Shown: positions 62,664 to 64,000 of the stretch, piece by piece
Numbering within the stretch: position 1 is the first letter of the stretch
Layout of the letters: the number at the start of each line of letters is the position of its first letter
NCBI RefSeq assembly: GCF_017303295.1
Contig: NZ_JAFKOK010000010.1
Coordinates: 156,211 to 220,210, forward strand
Length of the DNA stretch: 64,000 nt
Direction of reading: 5' to 3'
Origin: Rhodobacter sp. NTK016B
GTDB taxonomy: Bacteria; Pseudomonadota; Alphaproteobacteria; Rhodobacterales; Rhodobacteraceae
Translations under genes and position numbers: made by a program
The notes under the pieces: generated by a model
Told to the model about the DNA's origin: nothing
Databases searched by the model: none
The model's input: the letters and a program-made list of their open reading frames with translations, nothing else

Positions 62664-63772
62664 AACAAATGACCCTCGCCGAAGCGCGTGACCTGTGCGC
62701 GGCGCTTGGCGCGTTTTGTGATGCCGGCAAGAGGCTAGAGCGTGCGGGGATGGAGGTCACGGTGTCGCTGACGGACCGCGACGCAACCCTGCGCGTTCCC
62801 TCGCTCTGGGGCCTGCCGGGGTCGGTCGACACGGTGATCGAGATCGATGACGCCCCGGTCACCGCGACGTATCCCGCAGCGGCAGCGCCGCAGGACGCGG
62901 ACGCAAACGACGAAGGCGCTGCCCCGTCGGCCGAGGGAATGACTGGGCAGGCGTCCCCGCCCTATGGCGAACGGGTCATCGGCGAGGACGGCCTCCTGCG
63001 CGGGCCTTGGCTGACCGAAGAGGAAGACACGATCCGGCGCATGCACGCGGCCGGCGACAGCTGGCCTGCGATCGCCAAGGCACTCGGGCGCCCGGTGCCG
63101 GCTGTGCGAGAACGTGGGCGCAGCCTTGGTCTGAAGAAAGCGAAAGCTGCAGCGCCGAATACCATTCGAACCGGGGGCCGTTCCGGCAGCGATGTCGCCC
63201 CCGCTCTGTCCCCCGGCAAGACGCCCGCCGACGAGTGCATCGGGTCGCCGCAAGGCGTGTCGGCCGAGGCTGCGCCGGGGGACACCCAATCTCAGACTTC
63301 CGGGGTCGCGGAAGCGCCGAAGAGCGCACCCGCGACAGCAGGCCCCCGGGAGCGCGCGCCGGTCCGGGACGTTCCCTCGGCCCGGGCCGGCGTGAACGCG
63401 GCCCCTGCGGCGGTGGTGACACCTTCCCCCTCGACCCCACCGCAGGGTGCCGCCCGAAACAAGCGCATGGCCTGCCCGGAAGATCTGAGGGGGCTGCAGC
63501 GCGAGGTGTGGTTCCACCTAGAGTCATTGGCTACCGATTCGATCTTCGACACCGAGCTCGACCTCGATTTGGTCAGAGGGCTCGCCGGCGGCCGCCACCT
63601 CGGTGAATTGGCGCTGGATCTCGACGTGGATGCCGCGAAGGCGAAGGCGCGTTTTGCATTGCTGACGGAGATCGTGCGCGACCAAAAGAACAGGATCCTC
63701 ACTGACGGACAGCCGGCTCTGCTGGCCGTGCTGCGCCGCCGGGTGCAGATCGAACGCGGGGTGGCTGCGTGA
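62648..63772 (+). CDS. Phage protein with SANT/Myb-like helix-turn-helix
   Basis: 374 residues from ATG 62648 (GGAGG site). Residues about 120-160 (WLTEEEDTIRRMHAAGDSWP, AIAKALGRPVPAVRER) form a SANT/GcrA-like DNA-binding motif. Before it lies an MTLAEARDLCAALG domain; after it a long Pro/Ala-rich linker and a C-terminal helical domain (LRGLQREVWFHLESLA). Function unknown; a DNA-binding early regulator is plausible. Confidence 0.75.
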   Translation: MHPSLKQMTLAEARDLCAALGAFCDAGKRLERAGMEVTVSLTDRDATLRVPSLWGLPGSVDTVIEIDDAPVTATYPAAAAPQDADANDEGAAPSAEGMTGQASPPYGERVIGEDGLLRGPWLTEEEDTIRRMHAAGDSWPAIAKALGRPVPAVRERGRSLGLKKAKAAAPNTIRTGGRSGSDVAPALSPGKTPADECIGSPQGVSAEAAPGDTQSQTSGVAEAPKSAPATAGPRERAPVRDVPSARAGVNAAPAAVVTPSPSTPPQGAARNKRMACPEDLRGLQREVWFHLESLATDSIFDTELDLDLVRGLAGGRHLGELALDLDVDAAKAKARFALLTEIVRDQKNRILTDGQPALLAVLRRRVQIERGVAA

Positions 63773-64000
63773 CGATTCAGCCGTCCATACCGGCCCCACG
63801 GTTGCGCCTGCCCGATCAGAAGCGGATCGATTGGGCGCCCGTGCTCAATCCCAAGGGGCTATGGTCGGCGCTGGTCGTGGCGGGATCTTCGCCCGACCGC
63901 GTCAGCCGCAGCTGCGCCGGCATCGTCTACATTTCCGCCCCCTATCACGCCGAAGCGCAGATCCGGGGCGCATGGCGCGTCGAGCGCTCGGTGCTGATGT
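63769..64000 (+). CDS. Hypothetical phage protein (3' end cut by window)
   Basis: GTG start overlapping the previous stop (GTGA); 77 codons visible, open to the window end. Reads MTIQPSIPAPRLRLPDQKR..., with NPKGLWSALVVAGSSPDR. No family recognised. Confidence 0.65.
   Translation, partial: MTIQPSIPAPRLRLPDQKRIDWAPVLNPKGLWSALVVAGSSPDRVSRSCAGIVYISAPYHAEAQIRGAWRVERSVLM

Larger units (their letters stand above)
51930..64000. mobile_element. Prophage-like element (left portion)
   Basis: At least 12 kb from the tRNA to the window end. It carries a tyrosine integrase, ParB-like protein, repressor and Cro-like regulators with shared operators, a CII-like protein, many short overlapping genes and cargo. 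The 57.2-59.0 kb part is lower in GC than its surroundings. No capsid, terminase or lysis gene is visible yet, so a satellite or other integrative element is possible. Confidence 0.9.

Overview
The window looks like a chromosome segment of an alphaproteobacterium of the Rhodobacterales (Rhodobacter/Roseobacter relatives). It is GC-rich and densely packed with many overlapping start and stop codons. Gene families typical of that order are present: GSCFA protein, topA with a Lys/Ala tail, a tctCBA transporter, and sucCD-odhAB followed by lpd. The assignment rests on gene content only; no rRNA is present.

Positions 1-51850 are mostly core genome. In order: topA (5' end cut), a persulfide-dioxygenase-like hydrolase, a phospholipase D lipoprotein, an acetoacetate-type CoA-transferase operon (scoA, two SGNH-fold genes, scoB, GNAT), ilvD, tpiA, an M20 amidohydrolase, mazG, mnmH, hemC, a methyltransferase, a D,D-carboxypeptidase with SPOR domain, a HAD phosphatase, clpS, an rsmC-like gene, a degenerate SDR, tesA divergent from ybbA-ybbP, a TauE-type permease with sufE, and a lipoprotein. 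A catabolic island follows (29.2-37.3 kb): UPF0261 protein, aldehyde dehydrogenase and tctABC on the minus strand, diverging from an IclR regulator and a class III aminotransferase. Next is the 2-oxoglutarate dehydrogenase/succinyl-CoA synthetase block (37.4-47.0 kb: lpd, two MAPEG genes, an L,D-transpeptidase, odhB, odhA, sucD, sucC), then an MFS transporter, purN-purM and a periplasmic protein.

From 51854 to the window end is the left part of an integrated phage or phage-like element inserted at a tRNA gene with anticodon CAU. Its integrase lies next to the tRNA. A leftward operon runs (in transcription order) small ORF, acyl carrier protein, ParB-like, small zinc protein, NrdR-like zinc ribbon, Ea22-like protein, small ORF, integrase. 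Two pairs of one 18-bp palindromic operator, about 2.2 kb apart, bracket a short repressor gene and two cargo genes, like the OL and OR of lambdoid phages. A rightward early operon follows: Cro-like, CII-like, small zinc protein, Tad2/DUF2829 anti-Thoeris-like, SANT-domain protein. The structural genes and the right attachment site lie beyond the window.

The points most worth a second look are: (1) a family of four two-hairpin elements, each attached to a gene 3' end, with conserved loop and tail but a second stem that differs between copies while still pairing; (2) an overlapping antisense ORF at the repressor 3' end that encodes the same helical motif as the repressor C-terminus; (3) the phage acyl carrier protein, the Tad2 homologue and the VasI-like secreted cargo; (4) two SGNH-fold genes inside the scoAB operon; (5) an SDR protein that has lost Tyr and Lys of its active site; (6) twin palindromes upstream of sucC.
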